Below are positions 33,919 to 42,182 of a stretch of DNA of 64,000 bases, piece by piece. The stretch is taken from the NCBI RefSeq assembly GCF_000498575.2, contig NZ_AWSQ01000010.1, positions 20,590-84,589 on the forward strand, read 5' to 3'. The position numbers and the translations under genes were made by a program. Each line of letters opens with the position of its first letter. Positions within the stretch are counted from its first letter, which is position 1. Under the pieces are notes generated by a model. It did not search any database. It saw nothing but the letters and a program-made list of their open reading frames with translations, and was not told where the DNA came from. Source of the DNA: Pseudomonas taeanensis MS-3 (GTDB lineage Bacteria; Pseudomonadota; Gammaproteobacteria; Pseudomonadales; Pseudomonadaceae).

Positions 33919-35211
33919 ATGCCAAACCTGCTTCTGCGCAGCCTGAGCCACACGGCCACGGCCTGCACCCTTCTCCTGTTGAGTGCTTGCAGCGAGGCGC
34001 CGGCGCAATCGCTGGCCACTGCAGCCAACTCCCCGAGCGACGGCCTCACCCTTAGCCCTGTGCCAGCCGCATCAGTCGACAGCGAACGACTCAGCTTCGC
34101 CGACTGGCGCACTCTGCTACGCAGCGATGCCATCGCCGCCGGCATCGAAGCCGAACTGTTCGACCGGGCCTTTGCCGGAGTCAGCCCTAACCCGGATGTA
34201 TTGGCCGCCGACAGCAGCCAACCGGAGTTCACCCGCCCCGTCTGGGAGTACCTCGACGGCGCCGTGTCGCCGATCCGGGTTTCCCGTGGCCGCAGCCTGC
34301 TCGCCCAACAACGCAACAACCTCACGCGCATCGAACAGCGTTACGCGGTGGACGGCGAGGTCCTGGTGGCCATCTGGGGCCTGGAGAGCAATTTCGGCAG
34401 CAATATCGGCCACCACAACGTGATCCGCTCGCTCGCCACTCTGGCCTACGAAGGCCGTCGCCAAGCGTTCTGGCGCAGCCAATTGCTTGCCGTGTTACAG
34501 ATCCTCCAGCACGGCGACATCACCCCGGAGCGCCTGGTCGGCTCCTGGGCCGGTGCCATGGGCCAGACCCAGTTCATGCCGACCACCTACAACCAGCATG
34601 CAGTGGATTTCGATGGCGACGGCCGTCGCGACCTGTGGAACTCCTCGACCGACGCACTGGCTTCGGCCGCGCACTACTTGCAAGCCTCGGGCTGGCAACA
34701 GGGTCAGCCCTGGGGCTTCGAGGTGCGTCTACCTGCCGAGTTCGATTACTCCCTCGCCGATCCAGATAACCGCCGCAGCCTCGCAGAGTGGAAGGCACTG
34801 GGCGTCACCCCCATGGACTCGTCAAACGCCGTGGCCAGCGCCACTCCTGCAACCCTGTTGCTGCCTGCGGGCCATCGCGGCCCAGCTTTTTTGTTGTTGA
34901 GTAACTTTCGCAGCATCCTCAAGTACAACAACTCAACCTCCTACGCGCTCGCCATCGGCCTGCTGGCCGACGGCCTGCGCGGCGGCACAGGCGTACATGG
35001 CAGCTGGCCACGCAGTGATCGCCAGCTGGGCCGTAGTGAGCGCATCGAACTGCAAGCACTACTGTCACAGAACGGTTTCGCGCCAGGACCTGCCGACGGC
35101 ATTATCGGCGCCAATACCCGCAAGGCGGTGCGCGCCTTTCAGCAGAGGCGTGGTCAGCCGGCGGATGGTTACCCAAGCTACGAACTGCTTGAACAGCTAC
35201 GAAATCACTGA
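33919..35211 (+). CDS. Lytic murein transglycosylase with peptidoglycan-binding domain
   Basis: A 430-residue outer-membrane lipoprotein (lipobox LLLSACSE, Cys at about 24) of the MltB fold. The catalytic Glu is in VAIWGLESNFGSN (about residue 156), and GSWAGAMGQTQFMPTTY follows. The C-terminal 60 residues form a PG_binding_1 domain (LQALLSQNGFAPGPADGIIG). It cleaves the MurNAc-GlcNAc bond with 1,6-anhydro formation. A second MltB-family gene lies at 40006. A strong terminator follows. Confidence 0.92.
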   Translation: MPNLLLRSLSHTATACTLLLLSACSEAPAQSLATAANSPSDGLTLSPVPAASVDSERLSFADWRTLLRSDAIAAGIEAELFDRAFAGVSPNPDVLAADSSQPEFTRPVWEYLDGAVSPIRVSRGRSLLAQQRNNLTRIEQRYAVDGEVLVAIWGLESNFGSNIGHHNVIRSLATLAYEGRRQAFWRSQLLAVLQILQHGDITPERLVGSWAGAMGQTQFMPTTYNQHAVDFDGDGRRDLWNSSTDALASAAHYLQASGWQQGQPWGFEVRLPAEFDYSLADPDNRRSLAEWKALGVTPMDSSNAVASATPATLLLPAGHRGPAFLLLSNFRSILKYNNSTSYALAIGLLADGLRGGTGVHGSWPRSDRQLGRSERIELQALLSQNGFAPGPADGIIGANTRKAVRAFQQRRGQPADGYPSYELLEQLRNH

Positions 35212-35216
35212 CAAGC

Positions 35217-35256
35217 AGCATAAAAAGGGCGACCCTCGGGTCGCCCTTTTTATGCT
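35217..35256. terminator. Bidirectional terminator after the transglycosylase gene
   Basis: AGCATAAAAAGGGCGACC, loop CTCG, GGTCGCCCTTTTTATGCT: an 18-bp perfect stem with A- and T-tracts. It sits between the transglycosylase stop and the lipA remnant. Confidence 0.92.
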
Positions 35257-35319
35257 GCGGTACATAGACTCAGCCCCGGATCAGTAGCTCCTGACCTCAT
35301 GCGCCGGCTGATCGGCGGG

Positions 35320-35457
35320 TTAGGACGAGCGCACCAGCGGCCCGGAGGCGACGCTCTTGCAGCCCATCTTGAGGCCTTCTTCGGCAAACCTGGAGAATGT
35401 GTCCGGATGCACCAAGCGCTGCACCGGCAGATGACTGCGCGAGGGCTACAGGTACTG
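35320..35457 (-). pseudogene. C-terminal remnant of a second lipA, antisense and upstream of intact lipA
   Basis: Read on the minus strand, these 46 codons give QYL-stop-PSRSHLPVQRLVHPD, then FAEEGLKMGCKSVASGPLVR and SS-stop. The intact LipA at 35583 has QYLQPTRNHLPVKRWVSPEE and GLGKGFMEVAAGPLVRSSYR at the same place. Gln is replaced by an amber codon and Tyr by an ochre codon after SS. No radical-SAM part is present in the 371-base gap, so this is a decayed fragment, not a gene. It probably derives from a lipA paralogue rather than a recent copy of the neighbour, because the two differ at many residues. Confidence 0.85.
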
Positions 35458-35582
35458 TCGGCGGTTCCGCTCCACGCCTGCAGGGAGACGGCCGCCAGCT
35501 TGCGAGAAGACCTTCTGTGATAGACTTCGCGGCGGCCACAAGCCTCTCGCCAATGGAGCCTCTAACGGAGCCCAGATTTCCG

Positions 35583-36635
35583 ATGTCAGACACGTCCTCG
35601 CCTAAACCTGTTGCCAGCGGCGACAAATTCCGCACCATTCAGGGCACCACTGCGATCAAGGATGGCCAGAAGCGCCGTACTTCGGCCGAACCCCAGGTGT
35701 ATGAACCCAAGCCCAAATGGCTGCGGGTCAAAGCGCCTGGCGGCAGCCGCTTCGAAGCGGTCAAGCGCAATGTCAGCGAGCACCGCCTGAGCACCGTTTG
35801 CCAGGAGTCGCACTGCCCGAACATGGGCGAGTGCTGGTCCAACGGCACCGCCACCATCATGCTGATGGGCTCGGTGTGCACCCGTGCCTGTCGTTTCTGC
35901 GCGGTGGATACCGGCAACCCGAACGGTTGGCTGGACCTGGAAGAGCCACAGAACACGGCCAAGTCGGTCGAGCTGATGGCGCTGCGCTATATCGTCCTGA
36001 CCTCGGTGGATCGCGACGATCTGCAAGATGGTGGCGCCAGCCACTACGCCGCCTGCGTGCGTGCCATCAAGGAGCGCACGCCACAGGTGGTCGTAGAAGC
36101 CCTGACCCCGGATTTCAACGGCGACCTGCAGGCCATCGAACGGGTGGTGGATTCCGGCCTGGAGGTGTTCGCGCAGAACGTCGAAACGGTCAAGCGCCTG
36201 ACCCACGTGGTGCGCGACCCGCGTGCCGGCTACGAGAAGACCTTGCGCGTGCTCGAGCATGCCAAGCGCCACCGCCCGGATGTGCTGGCCAAGACCAGCC
36301 TGATGCTGGGCCTGGGTGAAACCGACGAAGAAGTCATCGAAACCATGGATGACCTGCGCGCCATCGGCGTGGACATCCTCACCCTCGGCCAGTATCTGCA
36401 GCCCACTCGCAACCACCTGCCGGTCAAGCGCTGGGTCAGCCCCGAGGAGTTCAATCGATTCCGCGATATAGGCCTGGGAAAGGGCTTCATGGAAGTGGCT
36501 GCCGGCCCGCTGGTGCGCTCCAGCTACCGAGCCGACAAGGTATTCGAGAAGAACAACCTGGGTCTGGCCGCACCGGTTCCGGTACCGGGTCAGGACGTCG
36601 CCCCGAGCATCATTCCGACACTCAACCTGAATTGA
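35583..36635 (+). CDS. lipA: Lipoyl synthase
   Basis: A 350-residue radical-SAM enzyme that inserts two sulfurs into octanoyl groups on lipoyl domains. The auxiliary cluster Cys are 73, 78 and 84 (CQESHCPNMGEC) and the radical-SAM Cys are 99, 103 and 106 (CTRACRFC). The C-terminal GPLVRSSYRAD contains the Ser ligand of the auxiliary cluster. The frame is open from 35397, but only the ATG at 35583 gives the family start. It is convergent with lipB, the enzyme that supplies its substrate. Confidence 0.96.
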   Translation: MSDTSSPKPVASGDKFRTIQGTTAIKDGQKRRTSAEPQVYEPKPKWLRVKAPGGSRFEAVKRNVSEHRLSTVCQESHCPNMGECWSNGTATIMLMGSVCTRACRFCAVDTGNPNGWLDLEEPQNTAKSVELMALRYIVLTSVDRDDLQDGGASHYAACVRAIKERTPQVVVEALTPDFNGDLQAIERVVDSGLEVFAQNVETVKRLTHVVRDPRAGYEKTLRVLEHAKRHRPDVLAKTSLMLGLGETDEEVIETMDDLRAIGVDILTLGQYLQPTRNHLPVKRWVSPEEFNRFRDIGLGKGFMEVAAGPLVRSSYRADKVFEKNNLGLAAPVPVPGQDVAPSIIPTLNLN

Positions 36636-36640
36636 CGACT

Positions 36641-36714
36641 CCCGGATTACGCCTTCGGCTAATCCGGGCGAAGGCTGTTGTACTGACGTAGCCTGGATTA
36701 GCCAAGCGTAATCC
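36641..36714. terminator. Two related hairpins between convergent lipA and lipB
   Basis: CCCGGATTACGCC-TTC-GGC-TAATCCGGG type stem at 36641-36668, and a second copy of the same element in inverted orientation at 36695-36714 (GGATTAGCCAAGCGTAATCC). GGATTA/TAATCC elements of this sort are common extragenic repeats in Pseudomonas. Placed between two convergent stops, they probably end transcription from both sides. Confidence 0.6.
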
Positions 36715-36740
36715 GACAATCACGCCGCGCCCCACCCTGC

Positions 36741-37367
36741 CTAAAGCCGGGGTTCATAACCCAGCCGCTGGCGTAGCGCTTGCTCTAGGCGCTGCGTCAC
36801 CTCGTCGAACGAGGGCGGCGCGTCGAGTAGATCCCTCAGCTGCACCATTTTCAGCCCCGTATAGCCGCAGGGGTTGATTCGCCAGAATGGCGACATGTCC
36901 ATATCCACATTGAGCGCCAGGCCGTGGAACGAGCAGCCTCGGCTAACTCTCAGCCCCAACGAAGCGATCTTCTCGCCGTTGACATACACGCCGGGCGCAT
37001 CGGCCTTGGGCGCCGCCTCCACGCCATAGCTGGCCAGCACATCCACCAGGCTCTGCTCCATCGCCGTCACCAACTCGCGCACGCCTAGATTCAGGCGGCG
37101 CAGATCGAGCAGCAGATAGGCCACCAGCTGTCCCGGGCCGTGGTAGGTAACCTGCCCGCCGCGCTCCACCTGAATCACCGGGATGTCACCCGGCGCCAAC
37201 AGATGTTCGGGCTTGCCGGCCTGACCCTGGGTGAACACCCGGGGGTGCTGCAGCAGCCAGATTTCATCGGGCGTCAGCTCATCGCGCTCGGCGGTCAGCC
37301 GACGCATCGCGTCCAGGGTCGGCAGATAATCCACGACACCGAGGTGGCGCACGACGAGCTCGGCCAC
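36741..37367 (-). CDS. lipB: Octanoyl-[acyl-carrier-protein]:protein N-octanoyltransferase
   Basis: A 208-residue cysteine/lysine acyltransferase that moves octanoate from ACP to lipoyl domains. The substrate pocket RGGQVTYHGPGQLVAYLLLD, the catalytic Lys in KIASLGLRVSRG, and the catalytic Cys in NPCGYTGLKMVQL are all present. The start is GTG at 37367, overlapping by one base the stop of the upstream DUF493 gene. LipB and LipA together make protein-bound lipoate. Confidence 0.95.
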   Translation of the reverse strand: MAELVVRHLGVVDYLPTLDAMRRLTAERDELTPDEIWLLQHPRVFTQGQAGKPEHLLAPGDIPVIQVERGGQVTYHGPGQLVAYLLLDLRRLNLGVRELVTAMEQSLVDVLASYGVEAAPKADAPGVYVNGEKIASLGLRVSRGCSFHGLALNVDMDMSPFWRINPCGYTGLKMVQLRDLLDAPPSFDEVTQRLEQALRQRLGYEPRL

Positions 37368-37645
37368 TAGAGCACCATTTGCACGCGGCCGGTGGCGCGC
37401 AAGTCGACGTGAATGGCTTGCAGCTGCTCCACACCGGTGGCGGTGATGAGCACTTGAACCGAAAGGTAGCGACCATTGCGGCTGTCGCGCAGCACCAGGG
37501 TGCCGGCGTCTAGATCAGGCGCATGGCGCTGGATCACTTCGATCACCAGATCGGCAAAACCGTCGCCGGCCTCACCGATCACCTTGATCGGATAGCGCTC
37601 ACAGGGAAACTCGATTTTTGGAGCTTTAACATCAGTATCAGTCAT
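37367..37645 (-). CDS. DUF493/YbeD family protein
   Basis: A 92-residue protein of the YbeD family, with an ACT-like fold (FPCERYPIKVIGEAGDGFAD, GRYLSVQVLITATGVEQL). It sits between dacC and lipB in most gammaproteobacteria and is presumed to be a regulatory small-molecule-binding protein, possibly for lipoate or related metabolism. The stop shares one base with the lipB GTG. Start ATG at 37645. Confidence 0.88.
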   Translation of the reverse strand: MTDTDVKAPKIEFPCERYPIKVIGEAGDGFADLVIEVIQRHAPDLDAGTLVLRDSRNGRYLSVQVLITATGVEQLQAIHVDLRATGRVQMVL

Positions 37646-37723
37646 GGCGGTGGCGGACTCGTGATCCGCGAAGACCTGTGCCAGCCACGCCTGGATAAGG
37701 CGCGCTGGCGGCGGTCAACACAG

Positions 37724-38884
37724 TTAGTTGAACAAAGCGTAGAAGAACAGACGAATGCTATCCCACAGGCGACGGAAGACGCCACCCTCCTCGACGGTAT
37801 CCAAGGCGACCAGATCGGCGCTGTGCACCACCTCATCCGCCAGCTTCACCTCAACCTTACCGATGACATCGCCCTTCTGGATCGGCGCGATCAACTGTGG
37901 ATTGAGGGTCATACCGGCTTGCAGCTTATCCAGCTGACCCTTCGGCAAGGTCAAGGTCAGGTCATTGGCCAAGCCGGCCTTGACCTGACGGTCGGCACCT
38001 TTCCAGATTTGGGCCTGGGCTAATTCTGTGCCCTTCTGATAGAAGGTGCGGGTCTCGAAGAAGCGGAAGCCGTAGGTCAACAGCTTCTGCGTCTCGGCGG
38101 CGCGGGCTTGTTCGCTGTTGGTACCGAAGACCACCGAGACCAAACGCATGCCGTCGCGCACGGCAGACGAGACCAGGCAATAACCGGCTTCATCGGTGTG
38201 CCCGGTTTTCAGGCCATCGACTGTCTTGTCGCGCCACAGCAGCAGGTTGCGGTTCGGCTGTTTGATACCGTTCCAGAAAAACTCCTTCTGCGCGTAGATG
38301 GCGTAATGCGCCGGATCTTCATAGATGATCGCGCGCGCCAGCTTGGCCATGTCATGGGCCGAGGAGTAATGCTCCGGGTCCGGCCAGCCAGTGGCGTTGC
38401 GAAATTGGCTGTTGCTCATACCCAGACGCTCGGCACTGGCGTTCATCAGGTCGGCGAAGGCCTCTTCGCTGCCGGCGATATGTTCTGCCAGTGCCACGCT
38501 GGCGTCGTTGCCGGACTGGATGATGATGCCGTGCAGCAGGTCATCGACCGAGACCTCCTTGCCCACCTCGATAAACATCTTCGAGCCGCCCATGCGCCAG
38601 GCCTTCTCACTGATGCGCACCATGTCGGTTTCTTTGATCTGACCGCGGTTGATGTCCAGAGTCGCCAGGTAGGCGGTCATCAACTTGGTCAGACTGGCAG
38701 GCGGCAGACGCTCATCGGCGTTGTGCTCGACCAGGATGTTGCCGCTCGCGGCGTCCATCAGTACATAGGACTTAGCTGCCAGCTGTGGCGGTGCCGGAAT
38801 CACCATTTGAGCGGCCCAGGCGACCGGCGCAGTGAGCAGCAGTAGGGACAAGGAAACGCGTTGGGTAAAACTGGTGATATTCAT
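37724..38884 (-). CDS. dacC: D-alanyl-D-alanine carboxypeptidase (PBP5/DacC type)
   Basis: A 386-residue low-molecular-weight penicillin-binding protein with a signal peptide (about 1-25). Active-site motifs are Ser64-x-x-Lys67 (ASLTKLMT), SGN (124-126) and KTG (226-228, DGLKTGHTDE). A C-terminal all-beta domain and an amphipathic tail (RRLWDSIRLFFYALFN) anchor it to the inner membrane. It trims the terminal D-Ala of peptidoglycan. The ATG at 38884 starts the signal peptide. Confidence 0.95.
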   Translation of the reverse strand: MNITSFTQRVSLSLLLLTAPVAWAAQMVIPAPPQLAAKSYVLMDAASGNILVEHNADERLPPASLTKLMTAYLATLDINRGQIKETDMVRISEKAWRMGGSKMFIEVGKEVSVDDLLHGIIIQSGNDASVALAEHIAGSEEAFADLMNASAERLGMSNSQFRNATGWPDPEHYSSAHDMAKLARAIIYEDPAHYAIYAQKEFFWNGIKQPNRNLLLWRDKTVDGLKTGHTDEAGYCLVSSAVRDGMRLVSVVFGTNSEQARAAETQKLLTYGFRFFETRTFYQKGTELAQAQIWKGADRQVKAGLANDLTLTLPKGQLDKLQAGMTLNPQLIAPIQKGDVIGKVEVKLADEVVHSADLVALDTVEEGGVFRRLWDSIRLFFYALFN

Positions 38885-39001
38885 CCGTCTCTCAAAGTTG
38901 CTAAGGGTCAAACAGGCCCGCAAGGGCAAATTAGGGGTGCCGTGCCGGGTAAACAGCCTCGGCTTGGTGCTTAGTCTGGCGAACGGCCGATAAGTGCCAG
39001 G

Positions 39002-40006
39002 TCAATCCGCCTTCACCAGCCTCGATGGACCGAGATTGGCCAGCCGCACGCTGTCTTGCAATTGCTCAGCCTCGCCCTGACTGCTGATCGGGCCCAGACG
39101 AACGCGGTGCAGGATCTGCTGGTTGTGCACCACTGAGCTGATGAACACCGGCGCAGTTACTGTCCCGCTCAACTTGTCCTTGAGCAGCTGAGCAGCGTCC
39201 GGATTGGCGAAGGCGCCCACTTGGAGATACAGGCCAGAGGCTGCGACTGAAACGTTTTTTTTTGCGCTGACTTCAAGCGGCAGCACCGCAGCCGCGTGCT
39301 GCTGCGCGGGCGGCGCATACTGCTCGAGCGGAGCCGCTAGCGGCTGTGCGATTGTCTTCACCTGAGCAACCTGCTGCGGCTGAGCGAGCACCATCGGCAC
39401 CGGCTGGCCGCGCTGGGCCCACCATTCCTGTGGATCGATACCCTCGACCTTGACGCGTGCCGTGCCGCTCTCGGCATAACCGAGTTTTTTCGCCGCAGCA
39501 AAGGACAGGTCGATGATCCGATCGGAATAGAACGGCCCGCGGTCGTTGACCCGCAGGATCGCAGTCTTGCCGTTTTCCAGGTTGGTCACCTTGACATAAC
39601 TGGGCAGCGGCAAGGTCTTGTGCGCTGCGGTCATGCCGTACAGGTCGTAGGTTTCGCCGTTGGCGGTGGCCTGGCCGTGGAACTTGGTGCCGTACCAGGA
39701 CGCCGGACCAGTCGCCTGATAGCGCCGGGCATCGGGGATCGGGTAGTAGGTCTTGCCCAGCACGGTATAGGGGCTGGCCTTATAAGCGCCGTTATGCGGC
39801 ATCGGCACCGCGTCGCGGATGCGTGACACATCGACGTCCCACCAGGGTGCGCCATCCTTGTGCGGACGACTGTAATTACCCGGACCGGAAATCCCACCGC
39901 CCGCTTGCGTCGGAGCAACAGGCTGCGGCGCACGACTGGAGGCACAGCTCGCCAGCAACAGCGCGAGTGCGCCACAGGCGGCGAGCTTAAACGGCACACG
40001 CGTCAT
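39002..40006 (-). CDS. rlpA: Septal ring lytic transglycosylase RlpA
   Basis: A 334-residue outer-membrane lipoprotein (lipobox LLLASCASS, Cys21). The double-psi beta-barrel domain has GPASWYGTKFHGQATANGE and the catalytic Asp/Glu region VNDRGPFYSDRIIDLS. A Pro/Ala/Gln-rich linker leads to a C-terminal SPOR domain (YLQVGAFANPDAAQLL) that binds denuded glycan at the septum. In P. aeruginosa RlpA cleaves such glycan strands. The ATG overlaps the mltB TGA by one base. Confidence 0.95.
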   Translation of the reverse strand: MTRVPFKLAACGALALLLASCASSRAPQPVAPTQAGGGISGPGNYSRPHKDGAPWWDVDVSRIRDAVPMPHNGAYKASPYTVLGKTYYPIPDARRYQATGPASWYGTKFHGQATANGETYDLYGMTAAHKTLPLPSYVKVTNLENGKTAILRVNDRGPFYSDRIIDLSFAAAKKLGYAESGTARVKVEGIDPQEWWAQRGQPVPMVLAQPQQVAQVKTIAQPLAAPLEQYAPPAQQHAAAVLPLEVSAKKNVSVAASGLYLQVGAFANPDAAQLLKDKLSGTVTAPVFISSVVHNQQILHRVRLGPISSQGEAEQLQDSVRLANLGPSRLVKAD

Positions 40007-41025
40007 CAGTGCGCCCCTCGTGCGTCAACCAGCAACTCGGCCAGTTGATTCACCGCCATGGCGTACATCACGCTACGGTTATAGCGGGTAATCACGAAGA
40101 AGTTCGGCAGGCCCAACCAATACTCGTCGCCCTCGGCGCCTTCCAGACGAAAGGCGGTGACGGGCAGTTCGTCGGTCAGAGGCATGGCGCTGGCCCAGCC
40201 CAGCTGGCGCAGCTCGGCGGCTGTCTTCACCGGATCAAGGCCTTGGGTCAGGCCTTGCTCGGCCTGCTCGCCCTTGATGCTGGCAGCGCTGACTACCGGC
40301 TCACCCGGCTGCCAACCGTGCCGTTTGAAATAGCTGGCGACGCTGCCGATGGCATCGTCCGGGTTGGTCCAGATATTGATATGGCCGTCGCCATCGAAGT
40401 CCACCGCATAGGCGCGGAAGCTGCTCGGCATGAACTGCGGCAAGCCCATGGCACCGGCATAGGAACCTTTCAGGCTGAGCGGATCGACCTGCTCCTCGCG
40501 CGCGAGCATGAGAAACTCACGCAGTTCCTTGCGAAAGAACGGCGCCCGCGGAGGATAGTCGAACGCCAGGGTCGACAGCGCATCAACCACCCGATAGTTT
40601 CCGGTATTGCCGCCGTAAAAGGTTTCCACCCCGATGATCGCCACGATCACCTGAGCCGGTACGCCGTACTCCCGTTCCGCACGCGCCAGGACCTGTTCAT
40701 GCTCGCGCCAGAAATCCACGCCACGGGCGATACGCGAGTCGGTGATAAAGATCGGCCGGTAATCTTTCCAGGGTTTGACCTTCTCCGCCGGGCGCGAAAT
40801 GGCATCCAGAATGGATTGCTTGCGCTCGGCTTCGGCAAACAGGCTGACCAGTTGTTCACTGGCGAAGCCGTAATCCCGGGTCATCTCGGCGACAAACTCG
40901 GCGACCTGCGGTGAGTGCTCATATTCAGCGGCGGCAGCCTGCTGAGTCAGGCCGAACAGGCCCGCCAAGCCGAGCCAAGGTGCATGCCGAGTAGCCCAGC
41001 GACGCAGTATTTGCATTGAATTCAT
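40006..41025 (-). CDS. mltB: Lytic murein transglycosylase B
   Basis: A 339-residue MltB/SltB1-type enzyme with an N-terminal signal (PWLGLAGLFGLTQQAAA). The catalytic Glu lies in AIIGVETFYGGNTGNY, followed by GSYAGAMGLPQFMPSSFR and the VDFDGDGHINIW loop resembling a calcium-binding site. I chose the ATG at 41025, nine bases after the rodA stop; the in-frame ATG at 41052 lies inside rodA. There is no lipobox, so it is probably soluble in the periplasm. Confidence 0.93.
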   Translation of the reverse strand: MNSMQILRRWATRHAPWLGLAGLFGLTQQAAAAEYEHSPQVAEFVAEMTRDYGFASEQLVSLFAEAERKQSILDAISRPAEKVKPWKDYRPIFITDSRIARGVDFWREHEQVLARAEREYGVPAQVIVAIIGVETFYGGNTGNYRVVDALSTLAFDYPPRAPFFRKELREFLMLAREEQVDPLSLKGSYAGAMGLPQFMPSSFRAYAVDFDGDGHINIWTNPDDAIGSVASYFKRHGWQPGEPVVSAASIKGEQAEQGLTQGLDPVKTAAELRQLGWASAMPLTDELPVTAFRLEGAEGDEYWLGLPNFFVITRYNRSVMYAMAVNQLAELLVDARGAH

Positions 41026-41033
41026 AACCCCAA

Positions 41034-42182
41034 TTAAACCTGAGTAATCCATTTACGGTGGGTGTGGATCGACATCAAAATCCCGAACCCCGAGAGCAGG
41101 GTAATCAGTGAGGTTCCGCCGTAACTAATGAACGGTAGCGGCACCCCCACCACCGGCAACAGCCCGCTGACCATGCCGATATTGACGAAGACATAGACGA
41201 AGAACGTCATGGTCAAGGCTCCGGCAAGGAGCTTACCGAACAGCGTCTGCGCTTGCACGGTAATCACCAATCCGCGAGCAATCAGCAGCACGTACATCAA
41301 CAGCAACAAACATACACCGACCAGGCCGAACTCCTCGGCGAGCACGGCAATGATAAAGTCCGTGTGGCTTTCCGGCAAAAAATCCAGGTGCGACTGGGTA
41401 CCGAGCAGCCAGCCTTTACCCAGCACCCCGCCCGAGCCAATTGCCGCCTTAGACTGAATGATGTTCCAACCACTGCCCAGTGGATCACTCTCCGGATTAA
41501 GGAAAGTCAGCACTCGCTGCTTCTGATATTCGCGCAAGACGAAGAACCACATGCCCACGGCGACCGGCACCAAAGCCGTCACCGCACCAAGTATCCAGCG
41601 CCACTGCAGGCCAGCCATAAACAGCACGAAGGCGCCGGAGGCGATCACCAGCAGCGAGGTACCGAGATCCGGCTGCAGCAGAATCAGCACAAAGGGCACG
41701 AGAATCAGCGCCAGACTGATACAGATATGCTTCAAGCGTGGCGGCAGGCTGCGGCCCGATAAATACCAGGCGATGGTCGCCGGCATGATGATTTTCATGA
41801 ATTCGGAAGGCTGGAAACGGATCACCCCGGGGATATTGATCCAGCGGGTGGCGCCCATGGCGTTATGCCCCATGACATCCACCGCCACCAGCAAGCCAAC
41901 GCCCGCCAGGTAGGCCAGCGGCACCCAGCGCGCCATAAACCGTGGCTCGAGCTGGGCGATGATGAACATGCCCACCAGGCCAATGCCGAATGAACTGGCC
42001 TGTTTGATCAGCAGAGCAACGTTCTTGCCGCTGGCCGAATACAGGATAAACAGGCTGCCGGCCGCCAATATCAGCAGTAACAACAACAAGATGCCATCGA
42101 TGTGCAGACGCTGCAGCAGGCCGGCACGTCGACGCAACACATCGTCTTCGCTGGACAGGGTGCGATCGAAGTTACTGTTCAT
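41034..42182 (-). CDS. rodA: Rod-shape SEDS glycosyltransferase RodA
   Basis: A 382-residue SEDS polymerase with ten membrane segments that makes glycan strands for the elongasome with PBP2. Typical blocks are NIPGVIRFQPSEFMKI, the catalytic-Asp loop WNIIQSKAAIGSGG, and the C-terminal PVVGVPLPFISYGGTS. It overlaps mrdA by 4 nt (ATGA), the usual coupling with its partner. Confidence 0.96.
   Translation of the reverse strand: MNSNFDRTLSSEDDVLRRRAGLLQRLHIDGILLLLLLILAAGSLFILYSASGKNVALLIKQASSFGIGLVGMFIIAQLEPRFMARWVPLAYLAGVGLLVAVDVMGHNAMGATRWINIPGVIRFQPSEFMKIIMPATIAWYLSGRSLPPRLKHICISLALILVPFVLILLQPDLGTSLLVIASGAFVLFMAGLQWRWILGAVTALVPVAVGMWFFVLREYQKQRVLTFLNPESDPLGSGWNIIQSKAAIGSGGVLGKGWLLGTQSHLDFLPESHTDFIIAVLAEEFGLVGVCLLLLMYVLLIARGLVITVQAQTLFGKLLAGALTMTFFVYVFVNIGMVSGLLPVVGVPLPFISYGGTSLITLLSGFGILMSIHTHRKWITQV

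Noticed and set aside
35297..35638. A 113-codon minus-strand open frame upstream of lipA
   Set aside because: It covers the lipA remnant in a different frame, and only the other frame gives LipA similarity.
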